From Acidimicrobiia bacterium (lineage in GTDB: Bacteria > Actinomycetota > Acidimicrobiia > Acidimicrobiales > JACDCH01), in NCBI GenBank assembly GCA_013694495.1, contig JACDCH010000082.1, positions 1 through 6,768 of the forward strand: DNA of 6,768 nt, read 5' to 3'. Below are positions 5,387 to 6,768 of this stretch, piece by piece. A program made the position numbers and the translations under genes. The notes below the pieces were generated by a model. That model did not search any database. It had not been told where the DNA came from and saw only the letters and a program-made list of their open reading frames with translations. Every line of letters starts with the position of its first letter. Within the stretch, counting starts at the first letter, position 1.

Positions 5387-6112
5387 ATGCGATCCGTCGA
5401 CGTCCGCACCCGGACCGGCGCCGACGTGCGCGCCGTCGACACCGGGGCGTTCTTCGAGGACGAGCTGCCCGCGCTCCTCGCGTCCCGATCGGCGGTGGCT
5501 GTGCCCGGTGCGCGCGCCCTGAAGGTGCGCCCGTTCGCGTTCGATGTCGAGGGCCGGGCGTGGACGCTCGCGCTGGCCGACGACGACACGCTCACCGTCC
5601 GTCCCGGCCTCGACGACGCCGCCGCGATCGCGAAGCTCGATGCCGTCGGGCTGCACGACCTCGTGAACGACCTGCGCACCCCGATGGGGTTCTTCACCGG
5701 CGGTGACCTCGACATGCCGCTCGGCCGGCTCGAGCACTTCCTCGACTGGTGGGTGGTGCTGCGCTCGGTCCTCGACGACCGGCCGGCGCACACGCCCGGC
5801 GCCGTCGACTTGCGCGAGCCCGACGGCGAGCCGCTTGACCTCGGCCGGTCGTTCACGCTCGACGACGACCCCGAGGCGATCTCCCACTTCCTGGCCGAGG
5901 CCGGGTTCCTGCACCTGACCGGCGTGTTCGACGAGACCGAGATGGCCGCCGTCTCGGCCGAGATGGACGCGGCGGTGCCGGGCTACGCCCAGGGGGACGG
6001 GCGGTCGTGGTGGGCGAAGACGCACGACGGCGTCGACCGACTCGTGCGCATGCAGCGCTTCCAGGTCGAGTCCCCGACCGCCGCGTCGATCCTCGCCGAC
6101 GAGCGGCTCTAG
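5387..6112 (+). CDS. Phytanoyl-CoA dioxygenase-like protein, N-terminal piece ending at in-frame TAG
   Basis: These 241 residues are the first part of a protein that continues in the same frame after a TAG. Residues 1 to about 160 form an N-terminal region with no motif recognised. From about 164 the sequence (AISHFLAEAGFLHLTGVFDETEM) looks like the opening helix and strand of a PhyH-family Fe(II)/2-oxoglutarate oxygenase, followed by SWWAKTHDGVDRLVRMQRF (207-225). The iron ligands are not in this piece, so alone it should be catalytically inactive. The ATG at 5387 is the only in-frame ATG near the start of protein-like sequence; an ATG 7 bp upstream is out of frame. No clear ribosome site precedes it. 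The continuous homology-like text across the stop argues for one ancestral gene of about 412 codons. Confidence 0.72.
   Translation: MRSVDVRTRTGADVRAVDTGAFFEDELPALLASRSAVAVPGARALKVRPFAFDVEGRAWTLALADDDTLTVRPGLDDAAAIAKLDAVGLHDLVNDLRTPMGFFTGGDLDMPLGRLEHFLDWWVVLRSVLDDRPAHTPGAVDLREPDGEPLDLGRSFTLDDDPEAISHFLAEAGFLHLTGVFDETEMAAVSAEMDAAVPGYAQGDGRSWWAKTHDGVDRLVRMQRFQVESPTAASILADERL
6110..6112 (+). other. In-frame amber codon splitting the dioxygenase gene
   Basis: The reading is ADERL-TAG-RMAGFTSDG, with the same frame open on both sides for hundreds of bases. A CAG to TAG change (Gln) by a single C-to-T transition is the simplest origin. The possibilities are a young pseudogene, a sequencing error, read-through, or a true split with re-initiation at the ATG 3 nt later (6116). 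Confidence 0.9.
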
Positions 6113-6115
6113 CGC

Positions 6116-6625
6116 ATGGCCGGGTTCACCAGCGACGGTCACACGCTGGGCAAGGCGGCCGGCGACGCCAACCTCGTCGAGGCGCTGGTGAAGCCGATCG
6201 GGATCGTGCAGGGGATCTCCGACGTCCCGTGGCACAAGGACTGCTCGCTCGGGAGCCACTCGTACCGCTGCTGCTCCCTGACGGTCGGCATCTCGGTCAC
6301 CGGCGCCGACGCCGAGTCCGGTCAGCTGCGGGTGGTGCCCGGATCGCACCGGGCGCTCGTGCAGCCCGCGTTCGTACGGCGCGACCTCGACCTGCCCCAG
6401 CTGGACCTGCCCACGAGCACGGGCGACGTGACCGTGCACTGCAGCTGCACGCTGCACATGAGCCAGCCGCCCGTCACCCGCGAGCGGCGCGTGCTCTACA
6501 CCGGCTTCAGCCTGCCCACCGACGAGGGCGCCCGCTCGCCGAACGAGGCCGTGCTCCGGCGCATCCGGGAAGGGGCGCCCACCACCGTCACCCAGGCACC
6601 GAGCCCCGTCGTCGCCCGCGGATGA
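6116..6625 (+). CDS. Phytanoyl-CoA dioxygenase-like protein, C-terminal catalytic piece
   Basis: These 169 residues carry the catalytic half of a PhyH-family Fe(II)/2-oxoglutarate-dependent oxygenase, in the same frame as the piece upstream. Iron ligands: H40 and D42 in the HxD motif of VPWHKDCSLGSHSYRCC, and the distal H114 in CTLHMSQPP. The likely 2-oxoglutarate-binding Arg is R124 or R125 in ERRVLYTGF, about ten residues later. SGQLRVVPGSHRALVQPAF (69-87) is the typical PhyH strand and turn before the metal-distal half, and GDVTVHCSCTLH leads to the last ligand. The family hydroxylates substrates including acyl-CoAs and diverse small molecules; this substrate is unknown. ATG at 6116 lies 3 nt after the TAG, so re-initiation by a terminating ribosome is possible, with GAGCGG about 10 nt upstream as a weak ribosome site. 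The piece lacks the first strands of the barrel, so it would need the N-terminal piece to fold. The TGA at 6623-6625 overlaps a possible ATG of the next gene. Confidence 0.8.
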   Translation: MAGFTSDGHTLGKAAGDANLVEALVKPIGIVQGISDVPWHKDCSLGSHSYRCCSLTVGISVTGADAESGQLRVVPGSHRALVQPAFVRRDLDLPQLDLPTSTGDVTVHCSCTLHMSQPPVTRERRVLYTGFSLPTDEGARSPNEAVLRRIREGAPTTVTQAPSPVVARG

Positions 6626-6638
6626 CCTCGGAGGTCAT
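6622..6638. promoter_or_regulatory. 17-bp palindrome over the dioxygenase stop and next-gene start
   Basis: ATGACCTC (6622-6629), one central G, then GAGGTCAT (6631-6638): a perfect 8-bp inverted repeat with odd-length symmetry, typical of a dimeric repressor site. It contains the dioxygenase TGA and a GGAGG that may serve as a ribosome site. As RNA it could form a short ATGACC/GGTCAT hairpin with a 5-nt loop. No regulator family was identified from the half-site. Confidence 0.4.
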
Positions 6639-6672
6639 GGCCCCCGCGCCGGGCGGACGCGATGCTGCCGGC

Positions 6673-6768
6673 ATGGACCTCGACCTCGACGCGCTCGTCG
6701 CGACCATGCCCTTCGCCGCCACCCTGCGCCTCACGATCAGCGAAGCGTCGGCCGACGCGGTCGTCGGC
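6673..6768 (+). CDS. PaaI-type hotdog thioesterase, N-terminal fragment; 3' end outside window
   Basis: Only the first 32 residues are visible, running off the right edge. ALVATMPFAATLRLTISEASADAVVG resembles the opening helix and first strand of PaaI-family hotdog acyl-CoA thioesterases (…MPFA..LGI.....A....V.G), which hydrolyse acyl-CoA thioesters, often in aromatic or fatty-acid breakdown. The catalytic HGG region lies beyond the window. The start is uncertain: ATG 6673 gives a family-like N-terminus; ATG 6637 (in frame) has GGAGG but only 2 nt away; ATG 6622 (also in frame) would overlap the dioxygenase stop as ATGA, the arrangement used by the left operon. Its position right after the dioxygenase gene suggests co-transcription. 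The identification rests on a short segment. Confidence 0.55.
   Translation, partial: MDLDLDALVATMPFAATLRLTISEASADAVVG

Noticed and set aside
6110..6112. TAG read as pyrrolysine or a genome-wide reassigned sense codon
   Set aside because: TAG ends the D-carbamoylase gene at the normal family length, so it works as a stop here; no pyrrolysine genes or recoding context were seen in the window.

Overview
The window is about 6.8 kb of very GC-rich DNA, densely packed with genes and showing strong G/C bias at third codon positions. The gene types (an F420-dependent luciferase-like oxidoreductase and a large phytanoyl-CoA-dioxygenase-like protein) point to an actinobacterium. Acidimicrobiia is one possibility, but the sequence alone does not settle the class. 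No tRNA, rRNA, CRISPR array, insertion sequence or phage gene was seen.

Left block, plus strand (1-2546): three genes joined by 4-bp stop/start overlaps, so almost certainly one operon. They are the C-terminal part of a nucleoside hydrolase, an M20-family amidohydrolase of the L-carbamoylase/beta-ureidopropionase/allantoate amidohydrolase group, and a nitrilase-superfamily enzyme very like N-carbamoyl-D-amino-acid hydrolase. Together they suggest salvage or breakdown of nucleobases or hydantoins: a nucleoside is split, the base is opened (by enzymes not in the window), and the N-carbamoyl product is hydrolysed to amino acid, CO2 and ammonia. Two carbamoylases of unrelated fold and, in their families, opposite stereopreference stand side by side.

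Middle block, minus strand (2550-5209), transcribed towards the first operon: a diaminopropionate ammonia-lyase-like PLP enzyme, an F420-dependent LLM oxidoreductase related to F420-dependent glucose-6-phosphate dehydrogenase, and a small C39/papain-like cysteine protease homologue. The two short gaps between them hold hairpins or palindromes. The last gene ends 3 bp from the convergent carbamoylase gene.

Right block, plus strand (5387-6768): a phytanoyl-CoA-dioxygenase-like gene interrupted by a single in-frame TAG at 6110-6112. All visible iron ligands lie downstream of the stop. The first residues of a PaaI-type hotdog thioesterase follow, running off the end.

Between the middle and right blocks is a 177-bp divergent intergenic region (5210-5386) with unusual structure: a perfect 10-bp inverted repeat enclosing two further helices, alternative complementary segments that would exclude it, three CTCAGG copies spaced 60 and 63 bp apart, and a palindrome over the ammonia-lyase start codon. 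It matches no riboswitch class recognised here. This region and the amber-split dioxygenase are the most interesting parts of the window.
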